64,000 nucleotides of DNA. Origin: Roseiarcus sp963764955. Its GTDB lineage: Bacteria; Pseudomonadota; Alphaproteobacteria; Rhizobiales; Beijerinckiaceae. The notes under the pieces are model-generated. The model was not told where the DNA came from. It was given only the letters and a program-made list of their open reading frames with translations, and did no database searches. The stretch is taken from NCBI GenBank assembly GCA_963764955.1, contig CAVXVE010000025.1, positions 195,178 to 259,177 on the forward strand. Reading direction: 5' to 3'. The translations under genes and the position numbers were made by a program. Positions 31,872-40,248 of this stretch are shown one piece after another. How positions within the stretch are numbered: position 1 is the first letter of the stretch; each line of letters begins with the position of its first letter.

Positions 31872-32876
31872 CTACCAGACTTTGGTCAACGTGTACCCCA
31901 TGGCGCGGAACCGCTCGATGAGGCCGGTCTTGCCCGCGAGATGCAGCGCGCCGACGGCGATGAACGCGCCGCCGGAGGCCAGGAGCGGAGCGGCGCGCTT
32001 AGCCATGATCGCGTTGCGGCTCAGCAGCAGCTCGCGCATGAATTCGTCCTCAGCCGCGCGCTCGGTTTCGCTCACGCCGCCAAGCGCGTCGGAGACAGCG
32101 AGGATTTCCGCCGGTCGGCTTTCCCGATAAAGCTTGAGCATCGTCGCATAGAGGTCATCGTTCAGGCCCGGGTCCCGAGCGGCGAGAATGAGCAGCGTCG
32201 CGGCGACTTCGGGGCGCAAGTTTGCGACCGCGTCGAGCTGCTCTTCGGGCGTTTCAAGTCCAATGACCTTGACGCCTTCGTCCTTCGCCGTCTGAGCGAG
32301 AAACTGGTCGACCTCCGGCAGATTGAGCGCTTCGCGGTCTGCTTCGCAGGCGGGAATCGCAGTCAGGATGGCGAGAAACCACGGCTTCAGGTGGTGGGCG
32401 AATTCAGCGGGATAGCCTATCCGCGCAACGAATTTCTCGATTCCCTGGCGGTCCTCCGGGGGAATGGCGCCCTCGAACGTGTCATGGTCGCGATCGAGCG
32501 CTTTCGCCAGGGTCGCGGCGGTGATGTTGGCCTTCTTGATGGAATCCATAGGCCCGCCGAGTTCTGTCGCCACACCCGTGGAGCCGTTGATGGATTGCGC
32601 GGCGCGCCGGGCGACTTCGAGCGCGGACTCGTCGGTCGAATGAATCGTGCCGAAGAGGTAAGAAGGCGCAAGACCGGGCTTCTCGATGCGCCACATGAGG
32701 CCGTCGCCGTTTATAAGATCGTCCGCTCGCGCCGCACGGGCTGCGGCGAGCCCCTCGACCTGGGTCAGATCCGAGCCCTGACAGGCCCTGGGCGGCGCGG
32801 CCGCGGCAAAAGAAAGCGCGAGGACGCCGAGAAGGAATGCGCAGGCGCTCAGCGCCGATCGCCGGATCGCCCTCAA
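31872..32876 (-). CDS. TraB/GumN family protein
   Basis: A 334-aa predicted exported TraB/GumN protein, a family suggested to be metallopeptidase-like. The signal peptide has RRSALSACAFLLGVLALSF then AAAA. Family motifs are PSYLFGTIHSTDE and the closing GGAFIAVGALHLAGKTGLIE. The start is proposed as TTG at 32876, whose last two bases overlap the coaA TGA stop (TTGA), implying translational coupling; no ATG fits between coaA and the signal sequence. The biochemical function is not established. Confidence 0.78.
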   Translation of the reverse strand: MRAIRRSALSACAFLLGVLALSFAAAAPPRACQGSDLTQVEGLAAARAARADDLINGDGLMWRIEKPGLAPSYLFGTIHSTDESALEVARRAAQSINGSTGVATELGGPMDSIKKANITAATLAKALDRDHDTFEGAIPPEDRQGIEKFVARIGYPAEFAHHLKPWFLAILTAIPACEADREALNLPEVDQFLAQTAKDEGVKVIGLETPEEQLDAVANLRPEVAATLLILAARDPGLNDDLYATMLKLYRESRPAEILAVSDALGGVSETERAAEDEFMRELLLSRNAIMAKRAAPLLASGGAFIAVGALHLAGKTGLIERFRAMGYTLTKVW

Positions 32877-33832
32877 AGCTTTCTCAACGCGACTTCCTCG
32901 ATCCGGTGGCTTGCGCCCTTTCTCAGGAGCAAGTCGGCGCGCGGCCGGGTCGGCAGGATATTCTCGTGCAGGTTGACGAGATTGATCCGACGCCAGATCG
33001 AGCGCGCCGTCGCCTCGGCCTCCGCATCGTTGAGGTCGGCATATTGGCGGAAGTAGCTGCGCGGATCGCGGAACGCCGTCGTCCTGAGCCCCATGAAGCG
33101 CTCGATATACCATTGCTCCAGCAACGCATCGTCGGCGTCGAGGAAAATCGAGAAGTCGAAAAAGTCGGAGACGAACGGGATCTCCTTGCCGTCCCGGGGC
33201 AGCCGGTTGGGCGCCAGGACGTTGATCCCCTCGAAGATGAGAATGTCAGGGCGGTCGACGATGATCGATTCGCCGCGCACGATGTCGTAGGTGATGTGGG
33301 AGTAGACCGGGGCGGCGACGTTATGTTGCCCGGCCTTGACCGCCGAAAGAAAGCGCAGCACCGACGTCCCGTCGTAGCTCTCGGGAAAGCCCTTGCGGTC
33401 CATGATGCCCTGCCGGATCAGTTCCGCGTTCGGGCGCAGGAAGCCGTCGGTGGTCACGAGCTGCACCTTGGGCGTGTTCGGCCAGCGGGTCAGCAGCGCC
33501 TGCAGCACTCGCGCGGTCGTCGATTTTCCCGCCGCGACCGATCCCGCGATCCCGATGATGTAGGGCACTTTCCCGTCGGTCGCGCCAAGGAAGCGCTGGG
33601 TCGCCTTGAACAACCCTTGCGTCGCCGCAACGTAGAGGGCGAGCAGCCGCGACAGCGGCAGGTAAATGGCGACGACCTCGTCGATTGAGATCGGATCGTG
33701 GGTCGACTGCAGCTTGCGCAGATCATCGATGGTTAGCGTCAGCTGCGTGTCGGCGCGCAGTTGCGCCCATTCGTCGCGGGTGAAGCGGCGGAATGGGGAT
33801 TCGAGCGATTGAAGCGCAACACGATTCATCAA
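32873..33832 (-). CDS. coaA: Pantothenate kinase type I
   Basis: A 319-aa kinase phosphorylating pantothenate, the first step of coenzyme A synthesis. The P-loop is GIAGSVAAGKSTTARVL, followed by LVTTDGFL, the MDRKGFPESYD segment and DILIFEGINVL, then the C-terminal RADLLLRKGASHRI. Two adjacent ATGs at 33832 and 33829 are possible starts. It lies 51 bp behind hisE on the same strand, the usual alphaproteobacterial order. Confidence 0.95.
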   Translation of the reverse strand: MMNRVALQSLESPFRRFTRDEWAQLRADTQLTLTIDDLRKLQSTHDPISIDEVVAIYLPLSRLLALYVAATQGLFKATQRFLGATDGKVPYIIGIAGSVAAGKSTTARVLQALLTRWPNTPKVQLVTTDGFLRPNAELIRQGIMDRKGFPESYDGTSVLRFLSAVKAGQHNVAAPVYSHITYDIVRGESIIVDRPDILIFEGINVLAPNRLPRDGKEIPFVSDFFDFSIFLDADDALLEQWYIERFMGLRTTAFRDPRSYFRQYADLNDAEAEATARSIWRRINLVNLHENILPTRPRADLLLRKGASHRIEEVALRKL

Positions 33833-33883
33833 AACTCTCTCACCCGAACCGCAAGCCTCGATCGGGCGCCCCCGCCGCCGGGT

Positions 33884-34198
33884 TCACTTCGTTCGCGACC
33901 TCTTTTCCTCATGTCCGCCTTGTCCCGATCGTCTGCCCAATTCCTCAATCACCGACGACAACGCCACATCCCGCGCGCGGAGCACGACAAGCAGGTGGTA
34001 GAGGACATCGGCCGCCTCCGCGCGGACGGCGCTCTCGTCCAGCGCCGCAGCGGCGATCGCCAGTTCGACCGCTTCTTCGCCAAATTTGCGAGCGCAGTGG
34101 GCTGCGCCCTTGTCGAGCAGACTGCGCGTATAGGAGGTTTCCGCGCTTGCCCCAGCGCGCTGATCAATCGTTCGGGCGAGTTCATCCAGGGTGAACAT
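33884..34198 (-). CDS. hisE: Phosphoribosyl-ATP diphosphatase
   Basis: A 104-aa enzyme removing pyrophosphate from phosphoribosyl-ATP in histidine synthesis. The MazG-like helical core has LLDKGAAHCARKFGEEAVEL and the metal-binding EAADVLYHLLVVL. The ATG at 34198 fits the family start (MFTLDELARTI); an ATG at 34225 would add nine residues. In relatives hisF lies immediately upstream on the same strand, but here the upstream DNA is a mobile-element region, so the gene may have lost its operon promoter. Confidence 0.93.
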   Translation of the reverse strand: MFTLDELARTIDQRAGASAETSYTRSLLDKGAAHCARKFGEEAVELAIAAAALDESAVRAEAADVLYHLLVVLRARDVALSSVIEELGRRSGQGGHEEKRSRTK

Positions 34199-34225
34199 CG
34201 CGCCAGCCGTGTCCTTCTCGAGCAT

Positions 34226-34567
34226 CGGGTCTTATCTCTTGTTATGCTTGCGGCCGCAACAGGACGACGCCCAACGCTTCGCCGGCTCCATGAGTCTCGT
34301 CCAATGACGCGCCGCTCGGACGCGACGTCCAGCACTGATGAGCACAGGCAGCGGGAGTTTGACCTCACCAAGGACCTCGGCCGGGCGGAATCCACGGACA
34401 AGAGACGCGGGGCGTCCAAGGGCATTCGGACGAGGCCAATCTGAGCAGCCCCGTCGAAGGCGAGATGCCCTGGAGGTCACCCACCGGATGTCGCGTAAGC
34501 ATCCCCGAACCGAAACCTCCTGTCCTTTGTCGAGGGCGAACCCCGCAGAACACCTTGGGGGAGCCCC
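34226..34567. other. Junction between hisE and mobile region
   Basis: About 340 bp with no recognisable gene. No hisF C-terminus can be read on the minus strand upstream of hisE, and no known recombinase partner gene on the plus strand. It is the edge between chromosomal and mobile DNA. Confidence 0.5.
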
Positions 34568-35345
34568 GTGAAGCGGGAGGGCCGTAAGGCGAGCCTGCAC
34601 TGCGCCATCTATACCCGCGTCTCGACCGAGAATGGATTGGAGCAGGAGTTCAACTCGCTCGACAATCAACGAGAGGCGTCGGAGGCCTATATCAGGAGCC
34701 TAGCGATTGCCGGTTCGAATTGTTGGAACGGGCAGAGCGATGGGGCGGCGGCGACTGTATCTACTACATGCTCTCGAACCCCATCTATGTGGGACGGCTT
34801 CGCCACAAGGGGCAGACCCACGTCGGCTTACCCCCAACAATTGTCGACCAAGAGACTGGGAGCGTGTCCAACGCCAGCTCGTGGACCGAACCCGACCAAG
34901 GCCGGTCTCCAACCGCAATGCCGAATCCTTTTTGCAGGGCAATCGGATAGGCCCAAGCCATGCGGCGAAGGGCGGACGGCATTGGCGCTACTATGTCTCG
35001 CGGGCTTTGCACAAAGGCCGCAAGTCAGACGCGGGATCGGTCACGCGCACCCAACTATCCGCCCAATGCGAGTTCAGGCACGTGCGGTCGTCGCCGAATC
35101 CTTTCGCAACGCCCATCGCTGGCTGGACGAACTGGTTCTTGATCGTGGCCAGACCATCGAGTCCATGGCCGCCCGCGAGAGGAAGAGCGAGCGCTCAATC
35201 CGCATGACACTGCCGCTGTCCTCGTCCTCCGCCGATTGTCGCCGCTGCTGTGGAAGGCCGTCTGCCCCGCGGGTTCAGGGCCAAGCGACTGATGGATCTG
35301 CCGACCGTATAGTCCCAACAATGGGCCGGGCTATCGGTAGAGTAG
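34568..35345 (+). pseudogene. Large serine recombinase, decayed
   Basis: Remnant of a resolvase/invertase-type large serine recombinase. The N-terminus keeps the catalytic-Ser segment IYTRVSTE and LEQEFNSLDNQREASEAYI. Most of the resolvase domain is deleted, and the frame jumps to the recombinase domain (YYMLSNPIYVGRLRHKG). A C-terminal piece reads RWLDELVLDRGQTIESMA, then PPPIVAAAVEGRLP and RAKRLMDLPT in other frames. At least three frame changes and a large internal deletion make it inactive. It probably once moved the island whose scar lies here. Confidence 0.7.
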
Positions 35346-35382
35346 GAGTGTGGCGCGATGGCGTTAGGTTGAGCATGTCTGT

Positions 35383-35793
35383 TCGCTCAAGCCCGAACAT
35401 CTTCCATCCCAACACGAAGCGGCGCATGTAGAGATTCGCCAGCAAGGGTGAGATGGGCGAGCCCTGCGGAATGCCGCACCGCTTGTCTCGCGCTTCGGTC
35501 GTGCGCGTCTTCCGACCTCGATCGTCGGTTTCTTCAACAGGGCAATCCAGCCACATCCTGATCAGATGCAGCACGCGCCGATCAACGATCCTGCGCGCTA
35601 CCGACTTGAGCAGGTCGGCATGGGGAATGCTCCCGAAGTAGTCCGCGAGGTCGGCGTCCACCACTTCCGGATGGTCGCGAAACAGCAGCTCTCCCGCCGC
35701 GACCACCGCCCGTTGGGCGTTTCGCCCAGGACGGTAGGCGTAAAGTTCCGGTGGAAGGTCGGCCTCGAAGATCGGTTCCAGCACCAGGAGCCA
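35383..35793 (-). pseudogene. Group II intron reverse transcriptase fragment
   Basis: An internal RT fragment of about 137 residues. It shows VLEPIFEADLPPELYAYRPG, the RT motif with VVDADLADYFGSIPH and CGIPQGSPISPLLANLYMRR, and stops before the YADD catalytic motif. It differs from the intact RT at 37.6 kb and belongs to another group II intron lineage. In the same frame it is joined upstream to an inverted IS110 fragment. Non-functional. Confidence 0.78.
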
Positions 35794-35940
35794 TGCTGGA
35801 TTTTGGGTGACGGCGTGGATCAAGCGGCGGACATTTTTTGGTTCGCGACTTCGATTGCGTCGCGGAATTTTACACCGCGGACGATTTTCGGCACTGATTT
35901 TGTCCTTGCGGGCGCCGCCAGTTTTTCGCCGCCGCCATGA

Positions 35941-36102
35941 AAGACCTGCAGGCTTCAACGCATGCCGGAGCCATGTTGACGTCGGACCGCTTTCCAGACC
36001 GATCCTGGACGCGTGCGGGGCGCGGGTTCGGATGAACGAGATCAGAGCCCCAGGCTCGGATGGAAGATCCGCTTCTGTCACGACACGCCCCCAGCTATTC
36101 AA
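35941..36102 (-). pseudogene. IS110 transposase N-terminal fragment, inverted
   Basis: About 54 residues on the minus strand read as the N-terminal RNase-H-like part of an IS110 transposase: GRVVTEADLPSEPGALISFI, then SRIGLESGPTSTWLRHALK. The first 20 or so residues with the first catalytic Asp are missing. The continuation of this protein is found on the opposite strand from 36108, so this fragment has been inverted relative to its own gene. Confidence 0.62.
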
Positions 36103-36107
36103 AGCCC

Positions 36108-36751
36108 ATGATCTGCATGGACGCTCGCCACGCCCATGCCACCCTTTCGGTTCGCCCCATCAAGTCCGATCGTAATGACGCGAGGGGGCTCGCCGAGCTG
36201 GTGCGTGTGGGTTGGTTCAAGGAGGTTCAGGTCAAGAGCCTCGGAGCCCATGAACGAATGGCGTTGCTCGGCGTTCGCCGTCGGCTCGTCGACATCCGGG
36301 TCGAGATCGACGGGCAGATCCGGGGCATTCTGAAGACCTTCGGTCTGGTCGTGGGCAGTGGCAACAAAGGAGCCTTCGCCCAACGTGCACGGATGATGGC
36401 CCAGGACCATCCAATCTTGTCGGCACTCGTCGAGAAACTACTCGACGTTCGGGAGGTTGCCGCTGCCAAGGTGGCGGTGCTTGACAAGGAAATCCGCCGT
36501 TTCGTCCGCGATGATCCAACCTTGCGACGCTTCTTGACGGTCCCTGGCGTCGGGCCAGTGACGGCTTTGGCATTCCATGCCACGGTCGATGAGCCCAGCA
36601 GGTTCAGGCGGGCCCGCGATGTAGGACCCTATCTCGGGCTGACACCTCGACGATATCAGTCCGGGAAACAGATCGGCAGGGCCACATCTCGAAATGCGGA
36701 GATCGGTTCACTCGAACGTGCCTGTACGAGGCAGCCAATGTCCTTCTCACG
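36108..36751 (+). pseudogene. IS110 transposase, C-terminal part, truncated
   Basis: Plus-strand continuation of an IS110 transposase: CMDARHAHATLSVRPIKSDR and NDARGLAELVRVGW (DEDD acidic residues), a coiled-coil middle, then FLTVPGVGPVTALAFHAT and FRRARDVGPYLGLTPRRYQ of the transposase_20 domain. A frameshift near 36,710 precedes RTCLYEAANVLLT, and the gene is cut at 36751 by the left end of an IS3-family element. The missing N-terminal part lies inverted just to the left. Confidence 0.75.
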
Positions 36752-36834
36752 TGTCCGCCATCAGCGCCTTTGAGACAGCGCGGGGTTTTCACCTAGGGAG
36801 GATTTCTGGATCATCGTAGCCGCAAGGAGCGAAG

Positions 36835-37176
36835 ATGAGACAGAAATCCGGGCCGGAAAAGCAGCCGGCGGAAGACGCGATCAGGGACATTCGGCGCGCG
36901 ACGCGTCGACATGTTTCAGCTGAAGAGAAGATCCGCGTCGTGTTGGAAGGGCTGCGCGGCGAGGAGAGCATCGCCGAACTCTGTCGCCGCGAGGGCATCG
37001 CCTCGTCGATGTCCTATGGCTGGTCGAAAGAGTTCCTGGAAGCCGGTAAGAAGCGGCTCGCCGGCGACACGGCGCGCGCCGCAACCTCCGACGAGGTGAA
37101 GGACCTTCGCCGGGAGGCGCAGGCGCTGAAAGAGGTCGTGGCCGATCTCACCCTCGAAAACCGGCTGCTCAAAAAA
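36835..37176 (+). pseudogene. IS3-family orfA, 3' end lost
   Basis: The helix-turn-helix protein of the IS3 element: RRHVSAEEKIRVVLEGLRGE, LCRREGIASSMSYGWSKEFL, then a leucine zipper (ALKEVVADLTLENRLLKK). AAGGAG precedes the ATG. At 37177 the sequence changes to intron DNA through a shared CGTA, so the orfA end and the whole 5' part of orfB are deleted. Confidence 0.82.
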
Positions 37177-37611
37177 CGTAAGCGGCGCTGGTCAAAAGCC
37201 AGGGTCGTGAGCGTTACGGAAAAGGCGCTTCAAAGGCGTCAGGTAGGAGACAGGAAGGCGAACACCCGTGAACCGCCGTACAAGTGTCGAAAGCTATCAG
37301 ACGACGTCGAAACCGGTGAGTGAAGTTGCGCCGGGATCAGTCTGGACGATGCCTGCTGACGGGCCAGACGGCGTCCGGCATAGAGGCGGCGCGATCCTGT
37401 TTCAGGCTCTTGCGTTGAACTGCGGGAACCTTCGGCGGCGATGCCAAGCGAAAGGCCCAAGCCTGAAAAGCGAGGCCGACATTAGCGAAGCGCCGCCAAG
37501 GGACGGAGCCGTCCGTAGTAGCGTTGAGACCGCTGTAATGGCGGGGGAGCAAAGGGACGGCGTCATCTGGCGGGCATGGGAGATCAACCGGGCGACTGGG
37601 AGGAATCTCGC

Positions 37612-38847
37612 ATGACCTGCAAATCGTACGGCATTCCCAAGGCGCTGATCTGGGAAGCCTGGTTGCATGTGAAAGCCAATCAGGGAGCCGCAGGGATCGA
37701 CGCGGAGACGATCGAGCGGTTCGAGACGAAGCTCGCCGCCAACCTGTACAAGCTTTGGAATTGGATGAGTTCCGGCAGCTATTTTCCGCCGCCGGTGAAA
37801 GGCGTGCCGATTCCGAAGAAGTCCGGGGGCGTGCGGGTGTTGGGCGTCCCGACGGTAACCGACAGGATCGCGCAGACGGCGGTCAAGATGTGGCTGGAGC
37901 CACAGCTTGATCCGCTCTTCCACGACGATTCCGATGGTTATCGGCCGGGGAAATCGGCGCTGGAGGCGATCGCTGTCACCAGACGCCGTTGCTGGGACCA
38001 AGACTGGGTGGTGGAGTTCGACATTCGAGGCCTGTTCGACAATCTCGATCATGGCCTCCTGATGAAGGCTCTGCGCAAGCACTGTCAGGAGCCCTGGATC
38101 TTGCTCTACGTCGAGCGTTGGCTGAAAGCGCCGATGCAAAACGCGGAAGGGCAGCTTCAGGCGCGCGACAAGGGCACGCCGCAAGGCGGCGTCGTGTCGC
38201 CGATCCTGGCCAATCTGTTCCTGCACTACGCGTTTGATCTCTGGGTGACGCGGCATTTGCCTGGCGTCCGGTTCGCCCGGTACGCCGATGACGCCGTGCT
38301 TCACTGCAAGAGCCGACGCCAGGCGGAATACGTGCTTGACCGCATCCGGGAGCGGTTCCAAGCCTGCAATCTCGAACTGCATCCGGGCAAGACGCGGATC
38401 GTGTATTGCAAGGACATCAATCGGACCGAAGCGAATCCCGACATCCAGTTCACCTTTCTCGGCTACACGTTCCGCCCCCGCAAGGCGATGGACAAGTACG
38501 ACCGCGTCTACGTGAACTTCTCACCGGCGGTCAGCCGCGACGCCCTCAAGGCGATGCGGCAGACAATCCGGGGTTGGCGGGTCCAACTGAAGAACGACAA
38601 GAGCGTGGCCGATCTCTCGGCCATGCTTGGCCCGATCCTGAGGGGATGGCAGCAATATTACGGCCATTTCCACGGCTCGGCGCTCAAGTCGGTCTGGCGA
38701 CGCGTGAACCAAGCTCTGGTCGGATGGCTGATGCGCAAGCACAAGAAGCTGGCGGGCCATAAAACACGCGCCGCCGAAACGCTCAAACGGCTGGCCCAAC
38801 GTCAGCCACGCGCATTCGTCCATTGGTCGATGGGGTATCAGTCGTAG
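37612..38847 (+). CDS. ltrA: Group II intron reverse transcriptase/maturase
   Basis: An intact intron-encoded protein of 411 aa from the ATG at 37612, which has GGGAGG 8 bases upstream. RT motifs in order are VRVLGVPTVTDRIAQ, SDGYRPGKSALEAI, VVEFDIRGLFDNLDH, GTPQGGVVSPILANLFLHY and the catalytic FARYADDAVLHC, then LELHPGKTRIVYC. The maturase (X) region at the end has RGWQQYYGHFHGSALKSVW. There is no HNH endonuclease domain, so retrohoming would use a replication fork, as in RmInt1. It binds the intron RNA, assists splicing and copies it. Confidence 0.92.
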   Translation: MTCKSYGIPKALIWEAWLHVKANQGAAGIDAETIERFETKLAANLYKLWNWMSSGSYFPPPVKGVPIPKKSGGVRVLGVPTVTDRIAQTAVKMWLEPQLDPLFHDDSDGYRPGKSALEAIAVTRRRCWDQDWVVEFDIRGLFDNLDHGLLMKALRKHCQEPWILLYVERWLKAPMQNAEGQLQARDKGTPQGGVVSPILANLFLHYAFDLWVTRHLPGVRFARYADDAVLHCKSRRQAEYVLDRIRERFQACNLELHPGKTRIVYCKDINRTEANPDIQFTFLGYTFRPRKAMDKYDRVYVNFSPAVSRDALKAMRQTIRGWRVQLKNDKSVADLSAMLGPILRGWQQYYGHFHGSALKSVWRRVNQALVGWLMRKHKKLAGHKTRAAETLKRLAQRQPRAFVHWSMGYQS

Positions 38848-38859
38848 GATGGATGATGG

Positions 38860-38893
38860 GAGCCGGATGAGCTGAGAGGTTCACGTCCGGTTC
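38860..38893 (+). ncRNA. Group II intron domain V
   Basis: A 34-nt hairpin starting GAGCCGGATGAGCT, with a GAGA tetraloop and ending GGTTCACGTCCGGTTC. Length, GAGC start and bulge position match the catalytic domain V consensus. It lies 12 bp after the RT stop. The matching hairpin in copy 2 (from about 62360) has an extra A in the loop. Confidence 0.8.
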
Positions 38894-38937
38894 TGCGAGG
38901 GGCCGAAGGCGAAACTCCTTCGGCCTACTCACCCCTA

Positions 38938-39482
38938 TCTCAAGATCACGGGCTGGGGCTGGTGCTATCTCTCCACCGTGCTGGACGACTTCTCGCGCTT
39001 CATTGTCGCCTGGAAGCTCTGCGCGACGATGAAAGCGCTGGACGTCGCCGCCACGCTCGATCATCTGGCGCTGGCGGCTTCAGGGCTCGATCAGATGACC
39101 GTCGTTCACCGGCCACGCCTGCTGTCGGATAACGGAGCGTCATACGTCGCGGAGGATCTCGCGCAATGGCTGGATCAGCAGAAAATGGAGCATGTCCGCG
39201 GAGCGCCTTTCCATCCGCAGACCCAGGGCAAGATCGAGCGCTGGCATCAGACGCTCAAGAACCGCATCCTGCTCGAGCAACGACCTGCCCGGCGATCTCG
39301 AACGCCAGGTCGCGGCCTTCGTCGAGCACTACAACCATGCCCGCTATCACGAGAGCCTCGGCAATCTCACTCCGGCTGACGTCTACTTCGGACGCGCTGA
39401 GGCCGTCCTCCTCGAACGCGAAAGGATCAAGCGCCAGACAATCGCAAACCGTCGCTTGCAGCATCAACTGCGCGCCGCATAA
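38938..39482 (+). pseudogene. IS3-family orfB, 3' part (copy 1)
   Basis: The integrase-core part of the transposase downstream of the intron: TGWGWCYLSTVLDDFSRFIV, the second Asp in RLLSDNGASYVAEDL and the Glu in QTQGKIERWHQTLKNRI. One frameshift near 39,280 precedes VEHYNHARYHESLGNLTPAD and VYFGRAEAVLLERE to the stop. The intron entered directly after the first catalytic Asp segment (TDFT), known from copy 2; that 5' half is missing here. Not functional. Confidence 0.82.
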
Positions 39483-39556
39483 TCTCAATCACAGATGAGC
39501 CAGAGCCTCCCTTCCGAAAGCAAGCAAACTGCCTCAAATCATCTGACGACGGACAA

Positions 39557-39615
39557 CCGGAAGCGCAGAACCTGCGACCCTCCCGATTTTCCGTTTGGCA
39601 GCGTGAACAGCGCAC
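39557..39615 (-). pseudogene. Zinc-ribbon N-terminus of a cyclase/AAA-type gene, cut by the IS
   Basis: From a GTG at 39615 the minus strand reads VRCSRCQTENREGRRFCASG, the zinc-ribbon start seen in many adenylate/guanylate cyclase-AAA proteins, then meets the IS3 end at 39556. Only about 20 residues remain. The family assignment rests on this short motif alone. Confidence 0.35.
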
Positions 39616-40248
39616 CGGTGATCGCTCTTCGTTCGGCGGTCGACGCGCCAGAAGCCTAACACAGGTTCCACTGCCACGTTTTTCCAGCGAGACCTTCGTA
39701 AGAAGGGCAGTCTGCGCGCAGTCTAGTTGCTCCTCTCGGACATACAGAGATCGAGAGCCCTCCATTACCCTGGGGATCGAAATCGACGATGCCTTGACTT
39801 TATCTGGGCAAGTCGAACTCTGAAGGACCGTGCGCGTCGAGGCGCGTCATACACGCGTACCGGTGAAGACGACATCAAGGTTTCTTTGCCCGGTGGTAAT
39901 TTAGGGCGCAGCCTCGGCGGCCAGTTTCCTTCAAGCTGGCCGCATCTGAGTTAGCCCGCCTTTTAGGTAAAAATGCCCGCAAAAAACACTCTTGAATTCT
40001 CATCTTTGCCATCATCTCGAGGTCCAGGCAGACATTTCTCACTGCATTTTCCCTGGTGCTTGGCTCCGAGGCGGCGGATTTCGGGTCGGGTCGCCCATTC
40101 TGTCAGGTCGCCTCCGCCATCTCGGGTTGATCAACCTGTTCGGACGAGCTAGAGGCAGTAGGGCAGACGCTGGCCAACGCTCTGGTTTGCTGGGAGAAGA
40201 AGCACGCCGCTTTGCGGGGGAAGTTAGCTTGCAAGGCCTGCTATTTGC
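39616..40248. other. Intergenic region before the glycan cluster
   Basis: About 630 bp without a supported gene. An imperfect hairpin GGCCAG...CTGGCC lies at about 39920-39943. The stretch at 39960-40020 is AT-richer than its surroundings and is the likeliest promoter area for the cluster, but no clear -35/-10 pair is claimed. Confidence 0.4.

Larger units (their letters stand above)
37177..38937 (+). mobile_element. Group II intron, copy 1 (5' end missing)
   Basis: A group II intron inserted in IS3 orfB. Compared with the second copy (60600-62437), the first 74 bases including GTGTG are missing and replaced by IS3 orfA. The rest is present: 5' domain, an intact RT gene, domain V at 38860-38893 and a domain VI stem (GGCCGAAGG with CCTTCGGCC) before a C-run at 38934-38937 where the 3' splice site lies; the exact base is ambiguous. 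Without its 5' splice site it should not self-splice, although its RT could act on the other copy. Confidence 0.82.
36752..39556 (+). mobile_element. IS3-family element interrupted by a group II intron (copy 1)
   Basis: The left end reads TGTCCGCCATCAGCGCCTTT at 36752; the right end, read inverted from 39556, is TGTCCGTCGTCAGATGATTT. They match at about 20 of 27 positions, so these are the terminal inverted repeats. Inside are orfA (truncated), a group II intron and the 3' part of orfB. The flanking trinucleotides (ACG left, ACC right) are not identical and belong to two different broken genes, so the element has taken part in a rearrangement since insertion. Confidence 0.75.

Noticed and set aside
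34226..34567. Possible recombinase-associated small gene upstream of the serine recombinase
   Set aside because: No reading frame resembles known recombinase-linked families.
35383..35793. RT fragment considered as a retron or diversity-generating RT
   Set aside because: Motifs match group II intron RTs, it lacks YADD, and no msr/msd or template/variable repeats are seen.
36752..39556. Expected 3-bp target duplication for the IS3 element
   Set aside because: Flanking trinucleotides differ (ACG and ACC), so no duplication is claimed.
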